From NCBI GenBank assembly GCA_945913285.1, contig CAMEDD010000010.1, forward strand, positions 1 through 64,000: 64,000 nucleotides of DNA. Reading direction: 5' to 3'. Source of the stretch: Candidatus Sulfopaludibacter sp. SbA3 (GTDB lineage Bacteria; Pseudomonadota; Alphaproteobacteria; Caulobacterales; Hyphomonadaceae). A program made the position numbers and the translations under genes. Of the stretch, positions 19,059-28,268 are shown in pieces; the stretch's first letter is position 1; each line of letters starts with the position of its first letter. The notes below the pieces were generated by a model. The model saw only the letters and a program-made list of their open reading frames with translations, did not search any database and was not told the origin of the DNA.

Positions 19059-19166
19059 CGGCGGACCGTTCAGCCCCGCTGATGCTTCGCTTAAGGAAAA
19101 TAGCGTGGCCGGGCGGCCATTTCTTCGAGACAAGGGCCGGTCAGCCCAAGCGGCAAGGAGTACGCA

Positions 19167-19931
19167 TTGCCCTTTGTAATCGACGAATTGTTCCTGTGGC
19201 TGGTCCTGGTCGGTTTCCTCGCCCAGCTGGTCGATGGCGCGCTCGGGATGGCTTACGGCGTTATCTCGACCTCCGCGATGCTGGCGATGGGGATTCCGCC
19301 ATCTCTGGCCAGCGCCAACGTGCATGCAGCCGAAGTCTTTACCACAGCGGCGTCGGGCACTTCCCACGCGCTGGCGCGGAACGTGGACTGGAACGTGTTC
19401 TGGCGCCTCGCGCTGTTTGGTTCTGCCGGCGCGATCATCGGCGCCTTTGCCATCAGTTATGCCGACAAGCTCATGGACACCAAGATGGTCCGGCCGGTTA
19501 TCGCGGGATACCTCTTGCTGATGGGGATTATCGTCATCTGGAAGGGGCTCCGGCCCAAGGGGAGTGAGCCGAAGATCGGCCGCGTGCGCATTCTCGGTTT
19601 TACCGGCGGCCTGGCGGATGCCATCGGCGGCGGCGGGTGGGGCCCGGTTGTTACGTCGAACCTGATCGCGCGCGGCGGCGAGCCAAGCCGGATGGTCGGC
19701 ACGGTCAACATTGCCGAGTTCGTGGTCACGCTGGCGGCGAGCGGCGCCTTCCTTCTGGCCCTTGGCCCGACCTTCGGTAAGGCGGCGCTCGCGCTGCTCA
19801 TTGGCGGTGTGGTTGCGGCCCCGATTGCCGCCTGGGCGGCGCGCCGCATCCCGCGTCAGATTTTCACAGTGATCGTCGGTATCCTCATCTGTCTCGTCAG
19901 TGTCTATAACATCTGGCGGGCGCTCAGCTGA
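19167..19931 (+). CDS. TauE/SafE family membrane anion exporter/permease
   Basis: 254 residues and about eight hydrophobic helices in two homologous halves. The repeat motifs GALGMAYGVISTS near residues 25-37, VHAAEVFTTAASGTSH near 53-68, and GGGWGPVVTSNLI in the second half are typical of the family that moves sulfite, sulfoacetate or related anions. The TTG start at 19167 is set by AAGGAG six bases upstream. The TonB-dependent receptor gene starts 25 bases after its stop, so the two may be cotranscribed and serve related solutes; this is an inference. Confidence 0.85.
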   Translation: MPFVIDELFLWLVLVGFLAQLVDGALGMAYGVISTSAMLAMGIPPSLASANVHAAEVFTTAASGTSHALARNVDWNVFWRLALFGSAGAIIGAFAISYADKLMDTKMVRPVIAGYLLLMGIIVIWKGLRPKGSEPKIGRVRILGFTGGLADAIGGGGWGPVVTSNLIARGGEPSRMVGTVNIAEFVVTLAASGAFLLALGPTFGKAALALLIGGVVAAPIAAWAARRIPRQIFTVIVGILICLVSVYNIWRALS

Positions 19932-19956
19932 GACGCGCCCTGATGAGGGATTGTGC

Positions 19957-21987
19957 GTGCAGATTAAAGCCGGACTGATTGTCGTCGTTCTTGCAAGCGC
20001 GCCGCCCGCGGTGTTCGCACAGTCAGGCTCTGGTGATCCGTCAACGATCACCTCCTTGCAGCGCCTTTCTCCGGTTCAGGTCTGGGGGGATCGCAAGGCA
20101 GACGATCCCGGCTCTCAGTCTGTAATCGGCACGGCTCTCATTGACGCCGCAGCGGCCGACCGTCCGGCTGAAATCCTGAACCAGGCGCCCGGCGTAAACA
20201 TCCAGATGAATTCGGGGCAGGAACACCTGATCGCCATCCGCTCGCCTGTGCTGAGCGGCGGGGCCGGGCAGGGAAGTTTTCTCATCCTCGAGAACGGCGT
20301 GCCGACGCGCTCGCCCGCGTTCGGAAACGTCAACGGCCTGATCGAGCCGCATCTCGAGATCGCCGAGGCCATCGAAGTCATCCGCGGGCCGGGCAGCGCG
20401 AAGTATGGCTCAAACGCCGTACACGGATTGATAAATGTCATTCTGCCGGACCCCCTGGGAGCTCAGTCTCTCCGCGCGAGCTACGGCACGCTTGGACGTT
20501 GGCGCGGCGATGCATCGATAGATGTAACTGAGCGCACACGCCTGAATGTGTCCTTGATGGATGACAAGGGCTGGCGAGACGCGACGGGCGGCGAGCAGCA
20601 GAAAATCTCCGCGCTCACCGAACAATCGCTCGGAGACTGGGACGCGGCCGCATGGTTTTCGGCGTCGAGCCTCAACCAGGAAACGGCGAGCTTCATCCAG
20701 GGGCCCGGCGCCTACGAAGACAGGGACCTCGCCAAAAGAAACCCGAACCCGGAAGCCTTTCGCGACGCCTGGTCCGCCCGCGCCGCGATCCGGTTTGAGC
20801 GGCAGCTGGGACCGGGCAGGCTTTTGCTCACGCCCAACCTGCACAGCCAGGGCATGGTCTTCTCGCAGCACTTCCTGCCCTATGGCGGTGTCGAGAAGAA
20901 CGCCCATACCGGCGGCGGCGTGATGGCGCGCTATGAGCTGGAGACGGACGGTCTGATAGATTGGCGGTTCGGTGCGGATACAGATTTCGCCTCCGGATAC
21001 CTGAAGGAAATTCAGTCTCGGCCAAACCCCAGCCCGGCCTTCCCGCGCGGCATTCACTATGACTATCTCGTCGAAACGCAGGTCTTCGCGCTCTGGAGCG
21101 AGGCGGATGTACAGCTGTCGGACGATCTGCGCTTGCTGGCGGGCCTGCGGGGTGAAACACACGACTACGCCTATGACACCCGGGCGCGGAGCGGTATCAA
21201 TGGCCGGTTCAATGTTCCGGCAGACCGGTCAGACGATTTCGGTTTCCTGACGCCGAAGCTGGGCCTCGTCTGGGACCGGGATTGGTACAGTCTCTATGCG
21301 AACTATGCGCGCGGCGCCCGTGCGCCGCAGGTATCGGACCTTTACCGCCTCCAGAACCGTCAGGTTCCCGGTGAAATCGAGGCCGAAACCCTGGACAGTC
21401 TGGAAGCTGGAATTCGGGGCGACGCCCTCTACGGCCACCTCGATTTCGATATCGCGGCTTACTGGATGGAAAAGGAAAACTTCTTCTTTCGCGATTCGGA
21501 TGGACTTAACGTCGTGGATGGCTCCACGCAGCATCTCGGCATCGAGGCCGCTGCAAGCCTGAAGGTCAGCAATACGCTGAGCCTCGCCGGAAACGTCGCC
21601 TGGAGCGAGCAGACCTATACCTTCGACCGACCTGTCGTCGCCGCGCAGGAGCGGATTGTGTCGGGCAACATCATCGACACGGCGCCTGAATGGCTCGCCG
21701 ATGCACGGATCGACTGGCAGGCGACCGACGCGCTTGCCTTGTCCCTGTCAGCCGAGCACGTCGGCGAATATTTCACCGATCCTGCCAACACGGTCACCTA
21801 TCCCGGGCACACCGTATTCGGTGGGCGCGCGGCGTGGGCCATCGACGAGACGCTCGAAGCCTCGTTGATCTTGCGCAACGTGACGGACGCAGCCTATGCC
21901 GACCGGGCCGATGTCGCCTTCGGCAATGAGCGCTATTTCCCCGGGGAACCGCTGAATGCGACCTTCGGCCTGACAAAAAAATTCTAG
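19957..21987 (+). CDS. TonB-dependent outer-membrane receptor
   Basis: 676 residues from a GTG at 19957 that follows AGGGA. A signal peptide (LIVVVLASAPPAVFA-Q) is followed by the plug domain, with LNQAPGVNIQ, LILENGVPTRSPAF and IEVIRGPGSAKYGSNAVHGLINV near residues 65-150, and then a beta-barrel ending in ATFGLTKKF with a terminal Phe. These are the features of energy-dependent uptake receptors for siderophores, cobalamin, sugars or other ligands. The ligand is not evident; no Fur box or cobalamin riboswitch was seen upstream. Its neighbours are a TauE/SafE permease and a GST. Confidence 0.93.
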   Translation: MQIKAGLIVVVLASAPPAVFAQSGSGDPSTITSLQRLSPVQVWGDRKADDPGSQSVIGTALIDAAAADRPAEILNQAPGVNIQMNSGQEHLIAIRSPVLSGGAGQGSFLILENGVPTRSPAFGNVNGLIEPHLEIAEAIEVIRGPGSAKYGSNAVHGLINVILPDPLGAQSLRASYGTLGRWRGDASIDVTERTRLNVSLMDDKGWRDATGGEQQKISALTEQSLGDWDAAAWFSASSLNQETASFIQGPGAYEDRDLAKRNPNPEAFRDAWSARAAIRFERQLGPGRLLLTPNLHSQGMVFSQHFLPYGGVEKNAHTGGGVMARYELETDGLIDWRFGADTDFASGYLKEIQSRPNPSPAFPRGIHYDYLVETQVFALWSEADVQLSDDLRLLAGLRGETHDYAYDTRARSGINGRFNVPADRSDDFGFLTPKLGLVWDRDWYSLYANYARGARAPQVSDLYRLQNRQVPGEIEAETLDSLEAGIRGDALYGHLDFDIAAYWMEKENFFFRDSDGLNVVDGSTQHLGIEAAASLKVSNTLSLAGNVAWSEQTYTFDRPVVAAQERIVSGNIIDTAPEWLADARIDWQATDALALSLSAEHVGEYFTDPANTVTYPGHTVFGGRAAWAIDETLEASLILRNVTDAAYADRADVAFGNERYFPGEPLNATFGLTKKF

Positions 21988-21997
21988 GAGGAAACTG

Positions 21998-22612
21998 ATG
22001 AAACTCTACCACAGCCCTATGGCGCCAAACCCGGACCGGGTGGTCTTCTTCCTGCGCGCCAAGGGCAAGCTGGACGCGGTGGATCTCGAAGAAGTCTCGA
22101 TCATGAAACTGGAGCACAAGCAGCCCGGTTACCGCGAAGTATCCCCCTATTCGCAGGTGCCCGCTCTCTTGCTTGATGATGGCACGAGCATCACTGAGAG
22201 CCGCGCGATCTGCACCTACTTCGAAGGCGTGTTTCCTGAGCCAAACCTGATGGGCGCGGACCCAAAGGAAAAAGCCCTGATCGAGATGTGGGACCGGCGT
22301 GTGGAACTGATGCTATTCGTCCAGTTTGCCGGCTGGTTCCGTAATGCGCATCCCGCGATGGCGCCGCTGGAAGTACCGCAAAGCCCTGAGACGGCCGCCA
22401 AGGGCGAGCGTGCAGCCAAGAAGATGGCCGAGCGGCTCAATGAGCATCTGGCGAGCCATGAGTTTGTCGCGGCCGACCGGTTCTCGATTGCCGACATCAC
22501 GCTTTACGTCACCTGCGGCTTTGCCCGAGTGATGAAATGGGCCCCGCACAAGGAACTGCCGCATCTCGGCCGCTGGCACAGTGCCATGACGGCGCGCGGG
22601 TTTGCGGGTTAG
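21998..22612 (+). CDS. Glutathione S-transferase family protein
   Basis: 204 residues. The thioredoxin-like N-terminal domain has KLYHSPMAPNPDRV and the cis-Pro region YSQVPALLLDDGTSITESRAI (split near residues 50-70); the helical C-terminal domain ends with FSIADITLYVTCGF, the usual capping-box region. The presumed catalytic Ser is in HSPMAPN. It may conjugate or isomerise glutathione adducts; the substrate is unknown. TAGGAGGAAACTG before the ATG overlaps the end of the receptor gene, so the two are probably cotranscribed. Confidence 0.88.
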   Translation: MKLYHSPMAPNPDRVVFFLRAKGKLDAVDLEEVSIMKLEHKQPGYREVSPYSQVPALLLDDGTSITESRAICTYFEGVFPEPNLMGADPKEKALIEMWDRRVELMLFVQFAGWFRNAHPAMAPLEVPQSPETAAKGERAAKKMAERLNEHLASHEFVAADRFSIADITLYVTCGFARVMKWAPHKELPHLGRWHSAMTARGFAG

Positions 22613-22659
22613 GGCCGGGCAGGCAGTCAGATAACGTCCGTACAGGGAGAAATCCGCCG

Positions 22660-25299
22660 ATGATGCGCCATTTGCTTGCTGCCGGACTGGCTTTGCTGTT
22701 GACGGGCTGTTTGCAGCGAGATGCCTGGACCGCGGCCGTACCTGCCGCGTCTGCCGGCGATCTTGCCTTGGCTGCGCCAACGGGCCGTCTTCCTGCAGGT
22801 GTACGCCCCATCACTTACCGAGCCGCCCTCGATCTCGATCCGCGCGAGCCCCGCTTCAGCGGCCGGGTCGAGATCGACATCGAACTCGATCGCCCCGTGC
22901 CCGGTCTCTGGTTGCATGGCGATGATCTTGACGTTTCATCGATCACCATTACCGCCGGCCGCGAAACGCTCGCGGCGACCTGGGCCGAAGTGCTCGAAAC
23001 CGGCGTGGTCTGGGTTGGTTTTCCTCGGCAACTTGAAGCGCGCCAGGCGACGCTGACTATCGACTATAATGCAGCCTTCAATGCGAGCCTTGCGGGTCTG
23101 TTCCGGGTCGATGCCCAAGGCAAGACCTACGCGCTGGCAAAGTCCGAAAGCATCGAGGCCCGCCGCTTCCTGCCCGGCTTTGACGAACCGGGCCTCAAGG
23201 CTGTGTTCGAGTTGTCGATCACGGTTCCGGAGGGGATGCAGGCCATCGCCAACACGCCTGAAATCGCGCGCGTGCCCGCCCGCCATGGTTTCGAGACCAT
23301 CCGCTTTGCGCCGACCCGTCCACTTTCGACCTACTTGTTGTCCACGGCCGTAGGCGATTTTGACAAGGTCACGCGGGCGCCGTTGCCACCCAACCGTGTG
23401 CGGAACTTTGAGGTTCCGCTGGCTGGCTATGCGCGGGCAGGCAAGGGCGCTGAACTCGATTTCGCGTTGAACCTGACGCCGCCCATGATGCAGATCTTTG
23501 AAGAGATGCTGCAGCAACCTTATCCCTATGAGAAGCTGGATCTGATCGCTGCGCCTCAATGGCCCTCCGGCGCCACGGAGCTTGCCGCCGCCATCACTTA
23601 CCGCGAGGCCCGCATCCTCAAAGGCCCGAATGCCGGCCCGGCGCTGGTGCGCGCAATCAAGGAAATCCATGCGCACGAGATAGCGCATATGTGGTTCGGT
23701 AATCTCGTCACACCTCCCTGGTGGGATGATCTCTGGCTGAAGGAAGGTTTCGCCGTCTGGAGCGAGACGGCCGTGCTGTCGGTAATGGAGCCTGACGGCG
23801 AACACGAAGTCGCGGCCGTCGCCGATGGCCTAAAGGCGATGGCACTGGACAGCCTCTCGAGTGCCCGCGCCGTGGCTTCCCCGATCGGGCGCAATGAGGA
23901 TATTCGCAACGCCTATGACGCGATCACCTATTCGAAAGGCCAGTCCATCATCCGCATGGTGGATCATTACTTCACGCCCGGGCGCTTCCGGCCTGCCCTT
24001 GGTCGATACATTGCCCGCTATGCGGATGGTGAGGCCAACAGCGCCGACTTCTATGCAGCAATCGCCGATGCTACGGGCAAGCCGGCCATCGGCGAGGTGT
24101 TCCGGGACTTCGTCACCCGCCAGGGCGTTCCGTCGATCGAGGCAAGTGTGAGTTGCGGCGAGGGCGAGCCTCAGCTGGCACTGCGCCAGAGCCGCTACAA
24201 GCCGCTCGGGTCTGTCATCGAACCGGACGCACGCTGGACGGTGCCGGTTTGCGTCGCCTGGATGGAGGGTGCCAAGCGCCGCGAGACATGCACGTTGCTG
24301 CGTGAGCAGACGGCTTCCGTTCGGTTGCAAAGTCGCAGCTGCCCGGCGGTCATCATTCCGAATGCGCAAGGGGCCGGCTATTACCGCTTCAACCTGCCGC
24401 CCGAAGGTTGGCGCGCGCTTGGCGCCGTGTTCGCCGGACTGCCCGCCACCGAAGCCCTTGCCAGTCTCGACAGCGCCGAGGCCGCTTTCAATGCGGGCAC
24501 GCTCAGCGGCCCGTCCTATCTCGGCGTCCTGCTGCCAGCGCTCGTGCATCCGGATGCAACGGTCCTCGCCTCGGGCCTGCGCGCCGCTGACAGTCTCCTG
24601 CGCCAGACCGGCGATGCTGCGCCCGCATCGCTGCGGAGCGATATCGCGGCTGCGCTGGACGCCCGGCCTGCTTCGGGAGACGAGGCTGACGCCGGCATGC
24701 TGAGTTTCCGCGCGTTGACGCTGGAATTCCCGGCCGCGCGCGCCGAATTGCGCCGGCGCCTCGCGCCCTTGCTGAACGGCGCCGGCGGCCTGTCGAGCGA
24801 CCTTTACATCCCGGCCCTTCGCATCGCGTTTGAAGAGGGTGGCACAGACGCGTTCGAGAAAGTTCTGGCCGCCCGCGAACGCCTTGACGACGCGGTCTTC
24901 ACGCAGGCGGTTGCTGACGCCATCGGCGCGGTCGGCGATCCCGCCCTCGCACGGCGCGCCGAAGACCTGATGTTCACAAGCGCCTTTGGCGGGGCGGCGA
25001 GCTCTTCGATCGCCGCGAGCCTGATGAGCAATCCTCAGCACCGGGAAGAGACCTGGGCGCGTCTCAAGGCTGATTTCCCGGCTTTCCTGAGCGCCGTTCC
25101 TGCGCAGTCACGCCGCGCGACACCTCGCCTGGCCCGCGCCTTCTGTGACGCCGGGCGTATTCCCGAGCTCGACGCCTTGTTCGCCGCGCATGGCGCCGAG
25201 GCGCCGGGCCACGAACAGGCGCTCGCCGAAGCGAAGGAGTACCTCACGCTCTGCACGGTCCAGGCCGAGGCCGCACGGGCCGCTTTCGAGGCCGGTTGA
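22660..25299 (+). CDS. M1-family aminopeptidase lipoprotein with an altered GAMEN motif
   Basis: 879 residues. The N-terminus is a lipoprotein signal (LALLLTG-C). The zinc site HEIAH (residues 339-343) with Glu362 nineteen residues on is complete, followed by DDLWLKEGFAVWSE. Where most M1 enzymes have GAMEN, this one has GATEL (before AAAITYREA): Gly, Ala and Glu are kept, Met and Asn are not. The C-terminal 350 residues are an ERAP1-C-like helical domain. It should trim N-terminal residues of peptides in the periplasm. CAGGGAGA precedes the ATG; a longer in-frame extension inside the GST gene is rejected. Confidence 0.9.
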   Translation: MMRHLLAAGLALLLTGCLQRDAWTAAVPAASAGDLALAAPTGRLPAGVRPITYRAALDLDPREPRFSGRVEIDIELDRPVPGLWLHGDDLDVSSITITAGRETLAATWAEVLETGVVWVGFPRQLEARQATLTIDYNAAFNASLAGLFRVDAQGKTYALAKSESIEARRFLPGFDEPGLKAVFELSITVPEGMQAIANTPEIARVPARHGFETIRFAPTRPLSTYLLSTAVGDFDKVTRAPLPPNRVRNFEVPLAGYARAGKGAELDFALNLTPPMMQIFEEMLQQPYPYEKLDLIAAPQWPSGATELAAAITYREARILKGPNAGPALVRAIKEIHAHEIAHMWFGNLVTPPWWDDLWLKEGFAVWSETAVLSVMEPDGEHEVAAVADGLKAMALDSLSSARAVASPIGRNEDIRNAYDAITYSKGQSIIRMVDHYFTPGRFRPALGRYIARYADGEANSADFYAAIADATGKPAIGEVFRDFVTRQGVPSIEASVSCGEGEPQLALRQSRYKPLGSVIEPDARWTVPVCVAWMEGAKRRETCTLLREQTASVRLQSRSCPAVIIPNAQGAGYYRFNLPPEGWRALGAVFAGLPATEALASLDSAEAAFNAGTLSGPSYLGVLLPALVHPDATVLASGLRAADSLLRQTGDAAPASLRSDIAAALDARPASGDEADAGMLSFRALTLEFPAARAELRRRLAPLLNGAGGLSSDLYIPALRIAFEEGGTDAFEKVLAARERLDDAVFTQAVADAIGAVGDPALARRAEDLMFTSAFGGAASSSIAASLMSNPQHREETWARLKADFPAFLSAVPAQSRRATPRLARAFCDAGRIPELDALFAAHGAEAPGHEQALAEAKEYLTLCTVQAEAARAAFEAG

Positions 25300-25308
25300 T
25301 GGCGCCTG

Positions 25309-25764
25309 TCAGGCTGGCGGCTCGTCCAGCGACAGGCGGCCCTTGCCCAGCGCCAGGCGCAGCAGCAGGTAGGCAAGCAGTCCGACCGGTCCGAGCAGGA
25401 AGGTGAAAAACTGGCAAGGCGCCACGGCCAGGTGCGGCATGCCGCGGCGCTGGCTGTCGCGGCCGATCCAGGCGCCAACGAACAGGTCGAACACCAGATA
25501 GTGGGACCATCCGACCAGAACGCCGAGCGGCGACTGGAAGATCGCAGTGATGCCTGTGATCGACGTGAAGTTCGCCTCGCCCCCCGTCACCCCGCGCGAG
25601 ATCGACCAGATGAGAGCGCTCAGATAGAACACACCCAGCACTAGCGGATAGATCGCCGAGTGTACGATCTGCCTCGTCAATCCGAACCGCGGCAGGAAGA
25701 TCAGCAGGAACCAGGCCGGCAGGACCGACATGTTGACCGCGCTGAACAGGGTCTCATAGGTCAT
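25309..25764 (-). CDS. ABA4-like membrane protein (DUF4281)
   Basis: 151 residues with about four hydrophobic helices. The conserved WSHYLVFDLFVGAWIGRD near residues 86-103 and PHLAVAPCQFFTFLLGPVGLLAYL near 110-133 match the ABA4 family. In plants ABA4 is needed for neoxanthin formation; bacterial members often lie near carotenoid genes, but none are here. It is the last gene of a minus-strand group with an SDR and a thioesterase. The 3' end faces the M1 peptidase gene, only nine bases away. Confidence 0.75.
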   Translation of the reverse strand: MTYETLFSAVNMSVLPAWFLLIFLPRFGLTRQIVHSAIYPLVLGVFYLSALIWSISRGVTGGEANFTSITGITAIFQSPLGVLVGWSHYLVFDLFVGAWIGRDSQRRGMPHLAVAPCQFFTFLLGPVGLLAYLLLRLALGKGRLSLDEPPA

Positions 25765-25780
25765 GGCCCCCCCTGGCAGA

Positions 25781-26569
25781 TCAGGCGTTCTTGATATTCA
25801 TCCCGCCATCGACCGGAATGTGGACGCCGTTCAGGAAGCTCGCTGCCGGCAGCACCAGCGACAGCGTCATGTTCGCCACTTCCTCGGGGATCCCATAGCG
25901 GCGCAGCGGCACGCGGCGCTTGGCATAGATTTCCTTGTGCTCATCCGGAATGCCTGCGGTGATGCCGGTGGTGATCGGGCCGGGGCAGATGCAGTTGACC
26001 GTGATGCCCTCGCGGCCGAGATCGACCGCCAGGCCGCGCGTCAGGCCGATCACGCCGTGTTTGGCCGCCACGTAAGGAGAGTTCCCGGGCGTCGCGCCGA
26101 GGCCTTCGGTGGACGCAATGTTGACGATCCGTCCCCAGCCATTCTTGCGCATATAGGGCAGCGCCGCGCGGACCGCGCGCTGGTGCGAGGTCAGCATGAC
26201 GTTGATGCTCGGACCCCAGCTGTCCTCGTAGCTCTCCTCGCCGACCTGCGCGGGAATGGCAAAGCCGGCATTGTTCACGAGAATATCCATGCCGCCGAAA
26301 TGGGCCGCCGCCTCATCGACCACGCGCTTGATCGCCGCGCCGTCACCTACATCCAGCGCCCAGCCTTTGACGTTCTTTATGCCCGCCGCCCTGATCTCCT
26401 CGACGACGATATCGACGTTCGCCTGCTTGAGGTCGGTCACGGCCACGTTTGCGCCTTCGCGGGCAAACAGGTGCGCTGTCGCGCGCCCCATTCCGCTGGC
26501 CGCGCCGGTGATCAGCGCCGTCTTGCCTTTGATGGAGCGGGAAAGCTCCACATAGGGGGGCTGGCTCAT
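25781..26569 (-). CDS. SDR family oxidoreductase
   Basis: 262 residues. The cofactor loop TGAASGMGRATA is near residues 21-32, DILVNNAGFA near 94-103, and the catalytic Ser, Tyr and Lys in IASTEG and SPYVAAKHG near 150-167, with CICPGPITTG after them. The Asp of VTDLKQ suggests an NAD preference. GGAGGAAACAACC precedes the ATG inside the end of the upstream thioesterase gene, with which it overlaps by four bases. The pairing suggests shared work on an acyl-CoA or hydroxy acid, but the substrate is unknown. Confidence 0.87.
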   Translation of the reverse strand: MSQPPYVELSRSIKGKTALITGAASGMGRATAHLFAREGANVAVTDLKQANVDIVVEEIRAAGIKNVKGWALDVGDGAAIKRVVDEAAAHFGGMDILVNNAGFAIPAQVGEESYEDSWGPSINVMLTSHQRAVRAALPYMRKNGWGRIVNIASTEGLGATPGNSPYVAAKHGVIGLTRGLAVDLGREGITVNCICPGPITTGITAGIPDEHKEIYAKRRVPLRRYGIPEEVANMTLSLVLPAASFLNGVHIPVDGGMNIKNA

Positions 26570-26994
26570 GGTTGTTTCCTCCGTTTTTTGATTGTACCTG
26601 AAAAATTGAGGCAGGGCCGTCCGTTCGAGGTGACGATCCCGCGCACGAACACGAGCGAGCCGCCTTCGCGCAGCATCTCGCCGCGCGCCTCGACATACTC
26701 GCCGACCAGCGGCCCATCTAGGAATTCCGACGTGAACGCGACGGTCAGGCCGTAGGATCCCTGCAGGCCATCATGGGCGATGGCAAACAGCGCGAAATCG
26801 GCAAACGCCATCAGGCAGCCGCCATGCATCACCCCGCCGGCATTCATGTGCTTGCGCTCGGCGCGGAAAGCCGAGACGGGGCCCTTCTCGTCAACCCGGA
26901 AATAGAACGGCCCAGCGGTCTCATACTCGAATGGCTCGTCCGGCCAGGTCGTCCAGCCCGCAAACTCCCCGTCCTCAACCGTCATCGTCCGCAT
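26566..26994 (-). CDS. PaaI-like hotdog-fold thioesterase
   Basis: 142 residues. The hotdog signature HMNAGGVMHGGCLMAFADFAL near residues 49-69 holds the HGG motif of acyl-CoA thioesterases; GYLTVAF-type strand GLTVAFTSEFLDG follows. I start at the ATG at 26994, where GGGGGAA lies five bases upstream; an ATG at 27009 has no binding site. It probably hydrolyses an acyl-CoA in the cytoplasm. It leads the minus-strand group with the SDR and ABA4-like genes and is divergent from the acyl-CoA dehydrogenase gene, 113 bases away. Confidence 0.82.
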   Translation of the reverse strand: MRTMTVEDGEFAGWTTWPDEPFEYETAGPFYFRVDEKGPVSAFRAERKHMNAGGVMHGGCLMAFADFALFAIAHDGLQGSYGLTVAFTSEFLDGPLVGEYVEARGEMLREGGSLVFVRGIVTSNGRPCLNFSGTIKKRRKQP

Positions 26995-27107
26995 GCATTC
27001 CCCCGGCATTTTCTGGCTGCGTCAACCATACCGCCACGCACCCCTTCGACAAGCGTGCCGTTGGGGCATAAAGTGCAACGGAAAACTATGTCCGGGAGAC
27101 AAGACCC

Positions 27108-28268
27108 ATGGCCTTTGACGCCGAAACCCGCGCCGCACTGATTGAACAGGTGCGCCGCTTCGTGACCGAAACCTGCGTGCCGGTCGAAGCCCAGGTCGGC
27201 GAGGAGGATGCTGTACCGCAGCATGTCGTGGACGAGATGAAGGCCCTCGGCCTGTTCGGGATCGCGGTGCCGGAACAGTATGGCGGCCTGGACCTTGATA
27301 TGGAAACCGAATGCCTCGTCGCGATGGAGCTCGGCAAGACGTCCCCGGCGTTCCGCTCTGTGGCTGGCACGAATATCGGCATCGGGAGCCAGGCGCTCGT
27401 CCTCTTCGGCACCGAAGCCCAGAAGGCGAAATGGCTGCCCGGTGTTGCCTCCGGCGACCTGATCGCAAGCTTCGCGCTGACCGAGCCGGAAGCGGGCTCA
27501 GACGCAGCAGGCCTGAAAACCAGGGCGGCCCGCGACGGCGACCACTACGTCCTCAACGGTACAAAGCGCTACATCACCAATGCAAACAAAGCGGACTTGT
27601 TTACCGTCATGGTACGGACGAATCCGGACGAGCCTGGCGCCAAGGGCGTCTCGGCATTCATCGTCGAGCGCGGCACGCCGGGTCTCTCCGTTGGCACGCC
27701 AGAGAAGAAGATGGGCCAGCAGGGCGCGCACATCTGCGATGTCATCTTTGAGAACGCGCGTGTGCCCGCCGCCAACATGATCGCGAAGGAAGGCGAAGGT
27801 TTCAAGGTCGCGATGAGCGTTCTGGACAAGGGCCGCCTGCATATCTCGGCGGTGGCCACCGGCGTATCCAAACGCCTGATCCGCGAGATGGTGAACTATG
27901 CGCTGGAGCGCAAGCAATTCGGCAAGCCTATTTTCGAACACCAGTTGATCCAGGGGATGATCGCCGACAGCCAGGCGGAAACCTACGCCGCCGAATGCAT
28001 GATCCTCGATGCCGCCCGCCGCCGTGATGCGGGCGAAGACGTCACCATGCTGGCCTCCTCCGCCAAACTGTTCGCCACCGAAGCCTGCGGCCGCGTCGCC
28101 GACCGCGCCGTGCAGGTCTTCGGCGGTGCAGGCTACGTTACGGACTATGGCATCGAGCGCTTCTACCGCGACGTCCGTATCTTCCGCCTCTACGAAGGCA
28201 CCAGCCAGATCCAGCAGATCATCATCGCCCGCGAACTCGCCAGGGCCGCAAAAGCAGGAAACCTCTGA
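27108..28268 (+). CDS. Acyl-CoA dehydrogenase
   Basis: 386 residues, the family's usual size. FALTEPEAGSDAAGLKT near residues 123-139, the flavin-binding TNANKADLFTVMVRT region, and the end RFYRDVRIFRLYEGTSQIQQ with the catalytic Glu of YEGTS are clear. It would introduce the alpha-beta double bond into an acyl-CoA and pass electrons to ETF. GGGAGACAAGACCC precedes the ATG. Its stop overlaps the ATG of the serine hydrolase gene (TGATG). Confidence 0.93.
   Translation: MAFDAETRAALIEQVRRFVTETCVPVEAQVGEEDAVPQHVVDEMKALGLFGIAVPEQYGGLDLDMETECLVAMELGKTSPAFRSVAGTNIGIGSQALVLFGTEAQKAKWLPGVASGDLIASFALTEPEAGSDAAGLKTRAARDGDHYVLNGTKRYITNANKADLFTVMVRTNPDEPGAKGVSAFIVERGTPGLSVGTPEKKMGQQGAHICDVIFENARVPAANMIAKEGEGFKVAMSVLDKGRLHISAVATGVSKRLIREMVNYALERKQFGKPIFEHQLIQGMIADSQAETYAAECMILDAARRRDAGEDVTMLASSAKLFATEACGRVADRAVQVFGGAGYVTDYGIERFYRDVRIFRLYEGTSQIQQIIIARELARAAKAGNL

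Noticed and set aside
19059-19166. Gap before the TauE/SafE gene, examined for a SAM or cobalamin riboswitch
   Set aside because: No conserved riboswitch core could be matched.
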